Shown one piece after another: positions 34,043 to 43,438 of a stretch of 64,000 nucleotides of DNA. The position numbers and the translations under genes are program-made. The notes below the pieces were generated by a model. That model searched no databases, was not told the origin of the DNA, and worked only from the letters and a program-made list of their open reading frames with translations. Source of the stretch: Streptomyces sp. NBC_00376 (GTDB lineage: Bacteria; Actinomycetota; Actinomycetes; Streptomycetales; Streptomycetaceae); assembly GCF_036077095.1 (NCBI RefSeq), contig NZ_CP107960.1:3906001-3970000 (forward strand), read 5' to 3'. Within the stretch, counting starts at the first letter, position 1. Each line of letters opens with the position of its first letter.

Positions 34043-35233
34043 GTGACCACAGCAGATGCCGAACCCCTCGCCTACCCCTTCAACACCCCCGACGGGCTCC
34101 AGCTGGCCGAGGCCTACGAGCACGTACGCGAACGGCCGGGGCTCTTACGGGTCCAGATGCCGTACGGCGAACCGGCCTGGCTCGTCACCCGCTACGCCGA
34201 CGCCCGGCTCGTCCTCGGCGACCAGCGCTTCAGCCGGGCCGCCGCCGCCTCGCACGACGAGCCCCGGCAGTCCGAGGGGCAGCGCGACGGGGGCATCCTC
34301 GGCATGGACCCGCCGGACCACACCCGGCTGCGCTCCCTGGTCGCCAAGGCGTTCACCGTCCGCCAGGTCGAGAAGCTGCGTCCCCAGGTCCGGGAGCTGA
34401 CCGCCGGTCTGCTCGACGAGCTGGAGACCGCGGGGCCGCCCGCCGACCTGGTCGACCTGTTCGCACTGCCCCTGCCGGTCGCCGTGATCTGCCGGATGCT
34501 GGGCGTACCCACCGAGGACCGGCCGCGCTTCCGGGTGTGGAGCGACGACGCGCTGTCGACCAGCTCCCTCAGCGCCGAGGAGTTCGACGCGAGCCGCGAG
34601 GAACTGCGCGCCTACATGGCCGGGTTGATCGACCAGCACCGCCGCGCACCGCAGGACGACCTGATGACGGCGCTCATCGAGGCCCGCGACGGCGGCGACC
34701 GGCTCTCCGAGCTCGAACTCGTCGATCTGTGCGTGGGCATCCTGGTCGCGGGGCACGAGACCACCGCGTCCCAGATCCCCAACTTCGTCCTCACCCTGCT
34801 CGACCACCCGGACCAGCTGGCCAGGCTCAGGGCCGAACCCGAACTCGTCCCGAACGCGGTGGAGGAGCTGCTGCGCTTCGTCCCCCTGGGCAGCGGTGCC
34901 GGTCAGCCCCGGTACGCCACCGAGGACATCGAGGTCGGCGGGACCCTCGTCCGGGCGGGCAGCCCGGTCCTGGTCGCCGTCGGCGCCGCCAACCGCGACG
35001 CACTGCGGTTCACCGCCCCGGGCGTCCTCGACATCGCACGCGAGGGCAACCAGCACCTCGGATTCGGCCACGGCGTCCACCACTGCCTGGGCGCCCCGCT
35101 GGCCCGGCTCGAACTCCAGGAGGCGCTGGCCGCCCTCATCACCCGCTTCCCGGAGCTGCGGCTGGCCGGCGATGTGACCTGGAAGTCCGAGATGCTGGTG
35201 CGCGGCCCGCGCGTCATGCCGGTGGAGTGGTGA
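34043..35233 (+). CDS. Cytochrome P450
   Basis: 396 residues. I-helix AGHETTAS near residue 237, the K-helix EELLRF, and the heme loop FGHGVHHCLG with the ligand Cys near residue 348. Soluble bacterial class I P450, probably of the CYP107/105-like groups. GTG 34043 follows GGGAGG. It is followed directly by a ferredoxin that can supply electrons. No biosynthetic enzymes flank it, so the substrate may be a xenobiotic or the TetR ligand. Confidence 0.95.
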   Translation: MTTADAEPLAYPFNTPDGLQLAEAYEHVRERPGLLRVQMPYGEPAWLVTRYADARLVLGDQRFSRAAAASHDEPRQSEGQRDGGILGMDPPDHTRLRSLVAKAFTVRQVEKLRPQVRELTAGLLDELETAGPPADLVDLFALPLPVAVICRMLGVPTEDRPRFRVWSDDALSTSSLSAEEFDASREELRAYMAGLIDQHRRAPQDDLMTALIEARDGGDRLSELELVDLCVGILVAGHETTASQIPNFVLTLLDHPDQLARLRAEPELVPNAVEELLRFVPLGSGAGQPRYATEDIEVGGTLVRAGSPVLVAVGAANRDALRFTAPGVLDIAREGNQHLGFGHGVHHCLGAPLARLELQEALAALITRFPELRLAGDVTWKSEMLVRGPRVMPVEW

Positions 35234-35238
35234 GCGCC

Positions 35239-35457
35239 ATGGCCTGGAACGTACGCGTCGATCCCCAGCTCTGCCAGGGCTCGGGCATGTGCGCCGGGAC
35301 GGTCCCCGAGGTGTTCGTCCTGGACGGTGAGCGCGCCCGTGTCCGGTCCGACGGGACCGAGCCGGACGAACGGGTCCTGGACGCCGCCGACATCTGCCCG
35401 GCCCTGGCGATCACCGTGCACGACGGGAACACCGTCATCGGCCCCCGCCGCGACTGA
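35239..35457 (+). CDS. [3Fe-4S]-type ferredoxin
   Basis: 72 residues. CQGSGMC and the later ICPA supply the three cysteines of the short actinobacterial ferredoxins that serve P450s. ATG 35239 starts five bases after the P450 stop. GTG 35230, overlapping that stop, is an equally possible coupled start. Confidence 0.92.
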   Translation: MAWNVRVDPQLCQGSGMCAGTVPEVFVLDGERARVRSDGTEPDERVLDAADICPALAITVHDGNTVIGPRRD

Positions 35458-35491
35458 CCCGTCCCCCGCCTGCCCGGCGGGGTCGCGTCGC

Positions 35492-35962
35492 TCAGCGGTC
35501 GGACGGTGTGCGGTCGGACGGTGTGCGGTTGGGCGCCCACAGCTGGTCGGCGTCACCGGCGGCGAGTCTGCCCCGGTAGACGTCGACCTTGTGGGCGATG
35601 AGCTTCAGGTTCTCCTGGAGTTCGGCGATCTGGGCGAGCACCTGGTCATGGTGCGATTCGAGCAGCTCCAGTCGCTGCTCCTCGTTGCCCCGGCCCGCCG
35701 CGACGAGTTCGGCGTAACGGCGGATTCCTCTGATGGGCATGCCGGTCGCCCGGAGCCTGGTGCAGATGGTGATCCACTCCAGGTCGAACGCGCGGTAGCG
35801 GCGCCGGCCGCCGTGGGTCCGGTCCACGGGGGTGACGACCAGACCTGCGCGTTCGTAGTAGCGCAGGGTGTGTGCGCTCACCCCGGTACGGCGGGCGGCC
35901 TCGGCGATGCTCAGCCCCGACTCGGGGACGGGCTCGGGCAGTTGTTGGTTGACTTCGACCAC
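35492..35962 (-). CDS. MerR-family regulator
   Basis: 156 residues. The MerR HTH (LSIAEAARRTGVSAHTLRYYERAGL, RRRYRAFDLEWI) is followed by a coiled coil (EEQRLELLESHHDQVLAQIAELQENLKLIAHKV). No Cys cluster for metal binding is visible, so it is a drug- or stress-type member. The C-terminus carries a duplicated RTPSD. The start GTG 35962 is probably leaderless. It is divergent from an MFS exporter whose promoter lies partly within its first codons. Confidence 0.92.
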   Translation of the reverse strand: MVEVNQQLPEPVPESGLSIAEAARRTGVSAHTLRYYERAGLVVTPVDRTHGGRRRYRAFDLEWITICTRLRATGMPIRGIRRYAELVAAGRGNEEQRLELLESHHDQVLAQIAELQENLKLIAHKVDVYRGRLAAGDADQLWAPNRTPSDRTPSDR

Positions 35963-35979
35963 GCTCTAGAACCTAGCGT
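35949..35979 (+). promoter_or_regulatory. MerR-type promoter with 19-bp spacer
   Basis: TTGACT (35949-35954), exactly 19 bp, then TAGCGT (35974-35979). An overlong spacer is the hallmark of promoters activated by MerR-family twisting. The -35 lies inside the 5' end of the merR-type gene. Confidence 0.7.
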
Positions 35980-35986
35980 CCCGGAC

Positions 35987-37456
35987 ATGCCCGAATCCGT
36001 GCCCGTGCTCAGTCCTCGCCGTCGGCTCCTGGTGCTCACGATCTGCTGCGCGAGCGTGATCGTCGTGGTGATGGACATCTCTGTCGTCAACGTCGCCCTG
36101 CCGTCGATCCGCCACGACCTGCGGGCCTCGGTGTCCGGCCTGCAGTGGACGGTCGACGCGTACACCCTGGTGCTGGCCGGGTTCCTGGTGCTGGCCGGGT
36201 CCACCGCGGACCGGTTCGGCCGTCGGCGCGTCTTCCGGGCCGGCCTCACCGCCTTCGGGCTCGGCTCGCTGCTGTGCGGACTGGCGCCGGGCATCGGCTG
36301 GCTGGTCGCGGCGCGTGTGCTGCAGGCCGTCGGCGGCTCGATGCTCAATCCGGTGGCGATGGCGATCGTCGCCACCACGTTCCCCGAACCGGCCGCGCGG
36401 GCCAGGGCCATCGGTGTGTTCGGCTCGATGACCGGCCTGTCGCTGGCACTGGGGCCGGTCCTCGGCGGCGCCCTGGTCGACGGCCTCGGCTGGCACTCCG
36501 TCTTCTGGGTCAACGTGCCGATCGTCGCCGCCGCGATCGTGTGCACCGCGCTGTTCGTACCCGAGTCCCGCGCCCCGCGAGTGCGCCGCTTCGACCCGGT
36601 GGGCCAGGCTCTGGTGATCCTCGTACTGGGTGGCGTCGTCTTCGCGATCACCGAATCCAGGGCCTTGGGCTGGACCTCTCCGGTCATCCTGGGCCTGCTC
36701 TCCGTGTCCGTCCTCGGCGTGCTGGGCATACTCGGCCACGAATCACGCCGGGTGGACCCGCTGTTGGAGCTGCGTCTGTTCCGCAGCGTGCCGTTCAGCT
36801 CGGCGATCCTGATGGCGCTCTTCGCTCTGTGCGGGTTCAGCGCGTTCCTCTTCGTCACCACCCAGTACCTGCAGAACGTACGCGGCATGTCGGCGTTGAC
36901 GGCCGGGCTGTGCCTGCTCCCGGTCGGGGGGCTGGTCGTCGCGCTCTCTCCGTTCACCGGCAGGCTGGTCGGTGCGCGCGGTCCCAGAGTGCCGCTGGTG
37001 GTCGCCGGGTGCGCGCTGGCGCTGGGCGGCGGCGCATCGCTCTGGCTCACACCGGCCACCCCACTGCCGGCCATGCTCGCGGTCCACCTGCTGTTCGGCG
37101 TCTTCCTGAGCACCGTGAACCCGCCGATCACCAACACCGCCGTCTCCGGAATGCCCCGCTCGATGGCCGGGGTGGCGGCCTCCCTGGCCTCCGCCGGCCG
37201 GCAGACCGGCACCACTCTGGGCGTCGCCATCTCCGGAACGATCGTGGCCTCGGCCCTGCCCCGCGGCGGACCGGCGTTCACTGACGCGGAGCACGCCGTG
37301 TGGTGGCTGGTGCTCGGGCTGGGCCTCGGCATCGCGGCCCTGGGCCTGCTCAGCACCGGGCGCTGGGCCATGGACACCGCCACCCGAACGGCGACACTGT
37401 TCGAGGAGCTGGACCGCGGCACGGCCCTCCGGACCTCCCCTGCCGGCCGCCGGTGA
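35987..37456 (+). CDS. MFS drug exporter, DHA2 (14-TM) family
   Basis: 489 residues with 14 predicted helices. Motifs include VVVMDISVVNVALPSIRHDL, the loop DRFGRRRVF and GPVLGGALVDGLGWHSVFWVNVPI. Those are typical of the EmrB/QacA subfamily. ATG 35987 lies close to the predicted transcription start. It is likely activated by the adjacent MerR-type protein when a toxic ligand is present. Confidence 0.93.
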   Translation: MPESVPVLSPRRRLLVLTICCASVIVVVMDISVVNVALPSIRHDLRASVSGLQWTVDAYTLVLAGFLVLAGSTADRFGRRRVFRAGLTAFGLGSLLCGLAPGIGWLVAARVLQAVGGSMLNPVAMAIVATTFPEPAARARAIGVFGSMTGLSLALGPVLGGALVDGLGWHSVFWVNVPIVAAAIVCTALFVPESRAPRVRRFDPVGQALVILVLGGVVFAITESRALGWTSPVILGLLSVSVLGVLGILGHESRRVDPLLELRLFRSVPFSSAILMALFALCGFSAFLFVTTQYLQNVRGMSALTAGLCLLPVGGLVVALSPFTGRLVGARGPRVPLVVAGCALALGGGASLWLTPATPLPAMLAVHLLFGVFLSTVNPPITNTAVSGMPRSMAGVAASLASAGRQTGTTLGVAISGTIVASALPRGGPAFTDAEHAVWWLVLGLGLGIAALGLLSTGRWAMDTATRTATLFEELDRGTALRTSPAGRR

Positions 37457-37501
37457 TCGGCGGCGCGGCAGAGCGGCAGAGCGTCCACGAGGCCGTCCCG
37501 A

Positions 37502-38224
37502 TCAGGCCAACCGAATGCTGAGCTGGGAACCGAGCTCGCTGAACCCCAGTGCGACCGCCACCTTCCTCGACGCGGGGACGCGGGCCCGCCATTGCGGCAG
37601 CAGGTCCTGCGCGAGCGCATGCCGGACCGAGGCGGATCCGGTCGCGCGGGCAAAGCCCTTTCCGCGCCAGGCGGGCGAGGTCAGCACGCTCACGTGAGCC
37701 GTCGAGTTCGGCCATATGCGATATCCGGAAGCAGCGACGACCTCACCGTCGGTCCGCAGAACGAACGCGGGTGAGGTGATCTCGGCGAGGGACGCCTCTC
37801 CGGCGTCCTCCGCCCCCGCCGCCTGCTCAAGGGCCCTCACCTCCGCATGGTCGGAGGGCAGTACCTCCACGCGTGGCTCTGCGAGTGCCACTGGCCGGAA
37901 GCCATCGGCCGCTGCATAGGCGAGTGCGGCGGGCCCGAGAACCTCACCGATCGGGAGAACCTTCCCCACCGCTTCCGGGTCCGTCAGCCTGTCAGCAGGC
38001 AGCTCAGCCACGGCCCCACGGACCCGGGCAGCGGACTTCACGCTCGGAGCGGTAACGACGGCTGCTCCGCCCAGGAGCACGATGCCCACCCACCCGGGTG
38101 GGCAGAACCCCGAATCAGGAGAGGAGACGACGCCGGCCTCGCCCACCGCCCCGAACGAGACCGGCGCCGACGCCAGCTCCTGCCACAGGCCTCGGGCCCT
38201 GATCAGCAACGAATCGTTGGACAT
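37502..38224 (-). CDS. GNAT-family acetyltransferase
   Basis: 240 residues. The C-terminal half holds the GNAT core: GYRIWPNSTAHVSVLTSPAWRGKGFARATGSA (acetyl-CoA loop R-G-K-G-F-A) and SRKVAVALGFSELG. The N-terminal half is a divergent domain ending in VEVLPSDHAEVRALEQA. ATG 38224 follows GGAAGGG. Substrate unknown. Confidence 0.85.
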   Translation of the reverse strand: MSNDSLLIRARGLWQELASAPVSFGAVGEAGVVSSPDSGFCPPGWVGIVLLGGAAVVTAPSVKSAARVRGAVAELPADRLTDPEAVGKVLPIGEVLGPAALAYAAADGFRPVALAEPRVEVLPSDHAEVRALEQAAGAEDAGEASLAEITSPAFVLRTDGEVVAASGYRIWPNSTAHVSVLTSPAWRGKGFARATGSASVRHALAQDLLPQWRARVPASRKVAVALGFSELGSQLSIRLA

Positions 38225-38640
38225 GAACCGACCCTTCCAGAGCCGCGTGCCCGCACGCACTCGGAATGAATGCAGCAGGAGGCATCGAAGATCACCCCGA
38301 CTGACGGAGAGCCGAGCACTTCTGACCGCGAGCGTGCTGCCGCAGGCGAGGTCGACACCATCGGCCGACAGAATCCCCGAACCACTGACCTCATTCATCC
38401 GAACCCCCTCGGAGAGCGGATCCAGGCACCTTTGCCCGGGTCCACGTTCGCTTCTCGCCGGGCCGCCCCACCGCAGCCCGTGATTACAGAACGTAACGGC
38501 ATCACGCACGGCATGGCCATCACTCTCGGTGACATTCACCGCATTGAGTGGTTCCGGAGCGTGGCCACCGCTGCGCCCCCACAGATACGTGACCGGGCCC
38601 GGAGCTCATGCCCCGGACCCGGTCACGAAGGCGAGGCGGA
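38225..38640. other. No convincing gene
   Basis: Only short overlapping frames without coding character are present. GC content dips relative to the neighbours and no ribosome-binding site heads a plausible frame. It probably holds the promoter of the acetyltransferase gene and decayed sequence. Confidence 0.5.
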
Positions 38641-39108
38641 CTAGCCGACCCGTACCAGGACCCATTCGCGCTCGCCCTGGCCGCCCAGCCTCGCGCGGTC
38701 GTCCCGCGGGGTGAGCGTGCCCAGGTTCGAGGCGCCATCGAGGCTGAGGGCGACGCCCACGCCGTTGGACGGGCCGTCGATCAGCCACCGGTCCGGAGAG
38801 GTGTCGCACTCCCTCTCGGCCACGGCGGGCGGGTAGATCTTCAGCGGCGACAGGGCAAGGCAGCGGTTCTCGTCGTTCGCCTCGCGGAACTGCACGGACC
38901 CGCCCGGCAGGTTGATCGCATGCCAGGCGGAGTAGCGGCCGCAGTCGCCGAGCTCACCGGCGAACACACCCCCGCCGGAGTTCAGGCACTGACCGCTCTC
39001 GGCGTTCCGGATCAGGTAGTAGCCGTTGCCGACGGCCTGGGCGGGGGTGGAGAGTGCCACGACCGCGACGGCGGACGCGGCCAGCGACAGGATGGATCGG
39101 ATACGCAC
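38641..39108 (-). CDS. Secreted ricin-B-lectin-like protein
   Basis: 155 residues. GTG 39108 follows GAGGAG. A signal peptide (IRSILSLAASAVAVVALSTPAQA) is followed by one beta-trefoil-like domain: GYYLIRNAESGQCLN, DCGRYSAWHAIN, NRCLALSP, DRWLIDG. Four Cys residues could form disulfides outside the cell. Probably binds a carbohydrate or protein target. No catalytic domain is fused. Confidence 0.8.
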   Translation of the reverse strand: MRIRSILSLAASAVAVVALSTPAQAVGNGYYLIRNAESGQCLNSGGGVFAGELGDCGRYSAWHAINLPGGSVQFREANDENRCLALSPLKIYPPAVAERECDTSPDRWLIDGPSNGVGVALSLDGASNLGTLTPRDDRARLGGQGEREWVLVRVG

Positions 39109-39565
39109 GGGACTCCTCGTACGACTTGAGTGGGGGGATTCCGGGCCAATCCGCCCGGTGCGGGCCGATGCCGACCGGCCCGGCACCCAAGATCACAGGG
39201 GCCCGCCGCCCCCCTCCCGTGCCCCGCGTCGCGCCCCCGCCGGTCCACCCCGTCAGCAGCGGCGCATTTGGAGCGCGCTCGGCGCATTCGGAGTGGGGCG
39301 CGCGCCCCCTCTGACCAGGGGCGTTCCGCCCGGGGCTCAAGCCGCGAAGTCCGAGCGCTCTTTCAGCGGAATGGGAGGTGGGCCACTTCCCACCCACCCA
39401 CCCCGAGCGGCGAGTTGACATTTTGTGACCGACTTGCCACCGACAGTGGTGACGCTCTAGCGTGCCGAATGCGGAGCGATGCTCCGTGACGCAGATCGGC
39501 CCCTGCCGGTGGTGGAACACCAAACAGGGGCCTGACCACTTCGACCGCTTAAGAGGAGCGATCTG
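39109..39565. other. 457-bp gene-free region with promoter and short repeats
   Basis: No frame looks coding. GGCGCATT(T/C)GGAG occurs at 39261 and 39281, a 20-bp period. TTGCCA (39434-39439), 18 bp and TAGCGT (39458-39463) form a promoter for the downstream HTH gene, with CCAC-CGACA-GTGG inside the spacer. The leader would be about 95 nt. Confidence 0.5.
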
Positions 39566-40474
39566 ATGGCTGTCGGCCAGCTTAGTGCTGCCCCGTGCGC
39601 CCCGCACGTACCCCTGCCAGCACCCCCGCGCCCGCACCCGATGGCCAATCCGGGGTACGGCAAGCGGTCCGCGCCCGACCAACACCCTCGCACCGAGCGC
39701 GATTTCGCTCACCTTCCGGCTCGCGAGGCGTCCATCGCCACGTATCTCGACCGGCTGCCCGAAGGCTCCGACATCTCCGTGAAGACGCTGGCCAAGCACC
39801 TCCCGTACGGCCAGTGCGCGCTGCGTACCGCACTCAACCGGCTCCAGGACGCCGGGCACCTGCGGCGCGGCAGCGAGTGCGTCGCCAACGACGAGGTGCT
39901 GCTCTGGGTGACCCGTACGTTCTTCTCCCGGACCGCGCGGGACGACGACTGGTGGGCGGCGTTCACCCGGGGTGACGTACCGGTCGAGCAGCCCCAGCGC
40001 CCCACCCGGTCCCGCGCGTTCGCGCTGCTCGCCGCGCTGGGTCGTACCGCGCCCACGCTCACACTGTCTGCGGCCGACTGCGCGGCGCTGGAGCCACAGG
40101 TCGGCGAGTGGTTCGAGCGCGGGGCCACCGAGGCGGAGCTGCTGCACGCCCTCACCGACGGGCTGCCCTCGCCCGTCCGCCATGCGGCGGCCCTGGTCCG
40201 CAGGCGACTCGCCGACAAGATGCCGCCCGAACGGGTCGCTCCGGCGCAACGGCGAACGGTGTTGCGCACCCTCGAATGCAGCGAGTGCCGCTCACCGGGC
40301 AGCGCGGAGGCCCTGATCGGCGGCCGGTGCAGGCCCTGCCGGGGCGATGCGGCCCCCGCACCCGCCGGGCCCAGCGGGGCCGTACCGGCGGACGGCGTAC
40401 GGAATCGGATGAACGACGTACGGGCCGGGCTCGCGCGACGGTCCGTCAGGCCGCGGCGCCCCGGGAGCCCATGA
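39566..40474 (+). CDS. Helix-turn-helix protein with C-terminal zinc ribbon
   Basis: 302 residues. Residues 50-110 form a winged helix (TYLDRLPEGSDISVKTLAKH, RTALNRLQDAGHLRRGSE). The C-terminal part has CSECRSPGSAEALIGGRCRPC, a two-CxxC zinc-ribbon arrangement. ATG 39566 follows AGAGGAG. MarR-like DNA-binding proteins of this type are common in Streptomyces. Target genes are unknown. Confidence 0.85.
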   Translation: MAVGQLSAAPCAPHVPLPAPPRPHPMANPGYGKRSAPDQHPRTERDFAHLPAREASIATYLDRLPEGSDISVKTLAKHLPYGQCALRTALNRLQDAGHLRRGSECVANDEVLLWVTRTFFSRTARDDDWWAAFTRGDVPVEQPQRPTRSRAFALLAALGRTAPTLTLSAADCAALEPQVGEWFERGATEAELLHALTDGLPSPVRHAAALVRRRLADKMPPERVAPAQRRTVLRTLECSECRSPGSAEALIGGRCRPCRGDAAPAPAGPSGAVPADGVRNRMNDVRAGLARRSVRPRRPGSP

Positions 40475-40521
40475 GGCCGTGAGGCCGTGAGGCCGAGCCG
40501 TCGCCCGGTGTCCGAAAGCGG

Positions 40522-40553
40522 CTCCCACCTGGGAGTGGTTTGAAGCGCCTTCA
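40522..40553. promoter_or_regulatory. Two adjacent small palindromes
   Basis: CTCCCA-CC-TGGGAG (40522-40535) and TGAAG-CGC-CTTCA (40541-40553) sit about 70-100 bp before the hydrolase gene. They could be operators or a weak terminator for the preceding gene. Confidence 0.3.
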
Positions 40554-40624
40554 CCGACCGATCGCTACGTTCCGTGTTCCTCTAGGCGCGCATCGTAATC
40601 AACCGCCCCAAAGGGGAACGAACC

Positions 40625-41866
40625 ATGTCCGAACCCACCCATGAGCAGATCGTCTCCGGGCTCCACGACCGGCCCCCCATCGCGCTGGCCCCCGGCCCCC
40701 GCCTGGACGCCGAGAGGCCCAGCTCCCTTCCGTTGCCGCCCAGCGATGTGTGGGAGCTGCCGGGCGGCACCGCCTGGGTCTACTACGGCGAGGGGAACCC
40801 CGGTCTCGTCCGGCCGGTGATCTTCTCCGACGGCTTCAGCACGGGGCCGAGCGAGCTGGAATTCTCCTGGCAGATCATGGAGTTCGGCGACTACGCGCTG
40901 ATCAGCGAGCTGCGCCGCCGTGGCCACGATGTCGTCCTGCTCGGCTATCACGAACGCAGTGCGTCGATTCTGGACAACTCCCGTACCGCGCAGGCCGCGA
41001 TCGCGCGGGCCGTCGCGGAGCGACTGGGCGACACGCCGCTGGCGGTCGGCGGGTTCAGCATGGGCGGGCTCGTCACCCGGCACGCGCTGGCCAAGATGGA
41101 GAGCCAGGGCATCGACCACCAGACCTCGCTGTACTTCTCGTACGACAGCCCGCACCGGGGCGCCTGGATCCCGATCGCGCTCCAGGCGTTCGCGCACTAC
41201 ATCAAGGACCTCGACAGCCGCTTCTCCGACCAGATCAACAGCCCGGCCGCCCGCCAGCTGCTGTGGCGGCACATCGAGAAGTGGGACAGCACCCCTGACC
41301 AGAGCGACGAGCGCGGCGCGTTCCTGGCCGAGATGCAGGCGGTCGGCGAATGGCCGCGCAGGCCCCGGCTGATCGGTGTCGCCAACGGGACGGCCGACGG
41401 GACCGGCACCGATGTGCGGGCGGGCGAACTGGCCCTGGAGGGAAAGGGCCTGACGGTTGTGGGGACCAAGCTCTACACCCAGGCACCTGGGCTCGACGAG
41501 CTCGGCGCGAAGCTGCGGGTGGTGACGCTGAAGACCAACGAGGTCCGTACGAAGGGGCTCCCGTCGATCGACGGCGCGCCCGGCGGCTCTTTGGAGGGCT
41601 TCGGCATCCTCGCGGACGCCTTCAACGCCCTGAACCCGTTCCTCGGCTTCAAGACCGATGTACGTATCCGGTCGCACTGCTTCGTACCGTCCGTCAGCGC
41701 GGTCGACGTCGCCGACCTGGACACGGACGACGAGCTGTACAAGGACATCTCCTCGCTCCCGGAGGGCACCGGCGGACTGGACGAGTTCAAGCTCGCTTCC
41801 CGGAACGAGGGCCACACCCTCGTGACGGAGGAACTCTGCACCTGGCTGCTCGACCGCCTGCCGTAG
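40625..41866 (+). CDS. Alpha/beta-hydrolase, cytosolic
   Basis: 413 residues. Nucleophile elbow GFSMGGLV, with an aromatic oxyanion strand PVIFSDGFSTG and a C-terminal NEGHTLV supplying His. No signal peptide. The ATG follows AAAGGGGAA. Substrate unknown; lipase- or esterase-like. Confidence 0.85.
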   Translation: MSEPTHEQIVSGLHDRPPIALAPGPRLDAERPSSLPLPPSDVWELPGGTAWVYYGEGNPGLVRPVIFSDGFSTGPSELEFSWQIMEFGDYALISELRRRGHDVVLLGYHERSASILDNSRTAQAAIARAVAERLGDTPLAVGGFSMGGLVTRHALAKMESQGIDHQTSLYFSYDSPHRGAWIPIALQAFAHYIKDLDSRFSDQINSPAARQLLWRHIEKWDSTPDQSDERGAFLAEMQAVGEWPRRPRLIGVANGTADGTGTDVRAGELALEGKGLTVVGTKLYTQAPGLDELGAKLRVVTLKTNEVRTKGLPSIDGAPGGSLEGFGILADAFNALNPFLGFKTDVRIRSHCFVPSVSAVDVADLDTDDELYKDISSLPEGTGGLDEFKLASRNEGHTLVTEELCTWLLDRLP

Positions 41867-41913
41867 GAAGGTCCGCAGAGCGGGGCGGCGGCGCGGCGTA
41901 CGGTGCTCCGTCC

Positions 41914-41943
41914 CATACCAAGGAGCCCTCATACCAGGGAGCC
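41914..41943. repeat. 14-bp direct repeat with Shine-Dalgarno-like cores
   Basis: CATACCAAGGAGCC (41914-41927) and CATACCAGGGAGCC (41930-41943) stand 16 bp apart in the gap between two hydrolase genes. Confidence 0.6.
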
Positions 41944-42044
41944 AGAACGCCAGGACGGAATGGGCACTGCGGTATCACGCGCTCACGATGCTCCGGCGGG
42001 CATCGTGGGCGCGTCCATCGCAGACCTCCAGGGAGTTCGACGTG

Positions 42045-43391
42045 ATGACCGTTGCCCCGCACGATCCGAGCCGCGACCGCAGCCGCCGCAGCCTCGACCG
42101 CCGTCAGGTCCTCGTCGCCGGGCTGGCGGCCTCGGCGCTCCTGGCCACGACCGCCGTACCGTCCCCCGCCGCCGCAGCAGCAGCCGGGCGGGCTGACGGG
42201 CCGGCCGCCGAAACCACCGACCGCCGCGCCTCGCTGCCGACGGCCCGGCTCCCGCGCCCCACCGGTCCGTACGCCGTCGGCACCGTCGCACTCCACCTCG
42301 TCGACCGCTCGCGGGCCGAGCCCTGGGTGCCGGGCACCTCCGCCCGCCGGGAGCTGATGGTCAGCCTCTGGTACCCGGCCCGGCCGGGCGCGTCGGCGCG
42401 TCCCGTGCCGCAGATGACGGCGGGGGCCGCGGCCCACTTCGGGAGTGCGGAGGGGGCCGCTGCCATGAACCTGAAGATGCCGCCCGGGAGTGTCGACTGG
42501 GGTGCGACGCTCACCCACGCGCACGAGGCCGCGCCCGTCGACCGCCGGGCCGGGCAACTCCCCGTGGTGTTGTACTCCCCCGGGCTCGGCGACCCGCGCA
42601 CCTGGAACACCGCGCTCGTGGAGGACCTGGCGAGCCGGGGGTACGCCGTCGTCACGATCGACCACACCCACGAGGCGACCGAGGTCGCGTTCCCGGACGG
42701 CCGGCTGGCCACCATGCGGATCTTCGACGGGGCGCCGCCCACCGCCCCGGAGGCGGTCACCGCCCTGCTGGAGAAGGTCGTGGCGGTCCGGGTCGCCGAC
42801 AGCCGGTTCGTGCTCGACGAGTTGGCACGGCTGAACCGGACCCGGTTCGGCGGTGCGCTCGATCTTCGCCGGGTCGGCATGTTCGGCCAGTCCGCGGGCG
42901 GGTTCACCGCCGCGCAGACGATGCACGACGACCGGCGCTTCCTGGCGGGCATCAACATGGACGGCCAGATGGACTACGTCGGCGGGCGGGAGCCGGACGG
43001 CACCCACCTGAGCGGCGTGGCCCTGGACGGGCTCGACCGGCCGTTGCTGCTGATGGGTAGCGGGAGCGAGGGCTCGGGCGACTACCGGCAGCAGCCGTCC
43101 TGGGCGGCGTTCTGGGCGAACACCCGTGGCTGGAAGGCCGATGTGACACTGACCGGGTCACGGCATGCCTCGTACACGGACGCCGGGGTGCTGCTGCCCC
43201 GGCTGGCGCGGCAGGGCGCGGTGCCGGAGGGCGGGCTCGCCGGGGCGGTCGGGACGGTGCCGCCGCACCGCGCGCTGGCCGCGAACCGGGCGTACGTCGC
43301 GTCGTTCTTCGGCCGGTGGCTGCGCGGGCACGACGACCATCTGCTGGACGGACCCTCGGACCGCTTCCCGGAGATGGTGTTCGCCCGGTAA
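42045..43391 (+). CDS. Secreted alpha/beta-hydrolase (PAF-acetylhydrolase-like)
   Basis: 448 residues. A twin-arginine-like signal (RRSLDRRQVLVAGLAASALLA) is followed by the mature enzyme. VVLYSPGLGDPRTWN is the oxyanion region, FGQSAGGFT the nucleophile, and NMDGQMDY and SRHASYTD lie near the acid and His. This resembles the plasma PAF-acetylhydrolase / dienelactone-hydrolase-like group. ATG 42045 follows CAGGGAG; GTG 42042 is adjacent. Convergent with groEL across a strong terminator. Confidence 0.85.
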   Translation: MTVAPHDPSRDRSRRSLDRRQVLVAGLAASALLATTAVPSPAAAAAAGRADGPAAETTDRRASLPTARLPRPTGPYAVGTVALHLVDRSRAEPWVPGTSARRELMVSLWYPARPGASARPVPQMTAGAAAHFGSAEGAAAMNLKMPPGSVDWGATLTHAHEAAPVDRRAGQLPVVLYSPGLGDPRTWNTALVEDLASRGYAVVTIDHTHEATEVAFPDGRLATMRIFDGAPPTAPEAVTALLEKVVAVRVADSRFVLDELARLNRTRFGGALDLRRVGMFGQSAGGFTAAQTMHDDRRFLAGINMDGQMDYVGGREPDGTHLSGVALDGLDRPLLLMGSGSEGSGDYRQQPSWAAFWANTRGWKADVTLTGSRHASYTDAGVLLPRLARQGAVPEGGLAGAVGTVPPHRALAANRAYVASFFGRWLRGHDDHLLDGPSDRFPEMVFAR

Positions 43392-43438
43392 GGCGGCAGC
43401 GCCAAAGAGCTGGCCCCAAGAGGGTCAGCACAAAAAGC

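Noticed and set aside
33981..35457. P450 plus ferredoxin as part of a secondary-metabolite cluster
   Set aside because: No synthase, peptide precursor or other tailoring genes lie within reach; neighbours are a deaminase, regulators and an exporter.
38225..38640. Several 60-130-codon frames on both strands
   Set aside because: None has a ribosome-binding site plus coding-like third positions, and none resembles a family.
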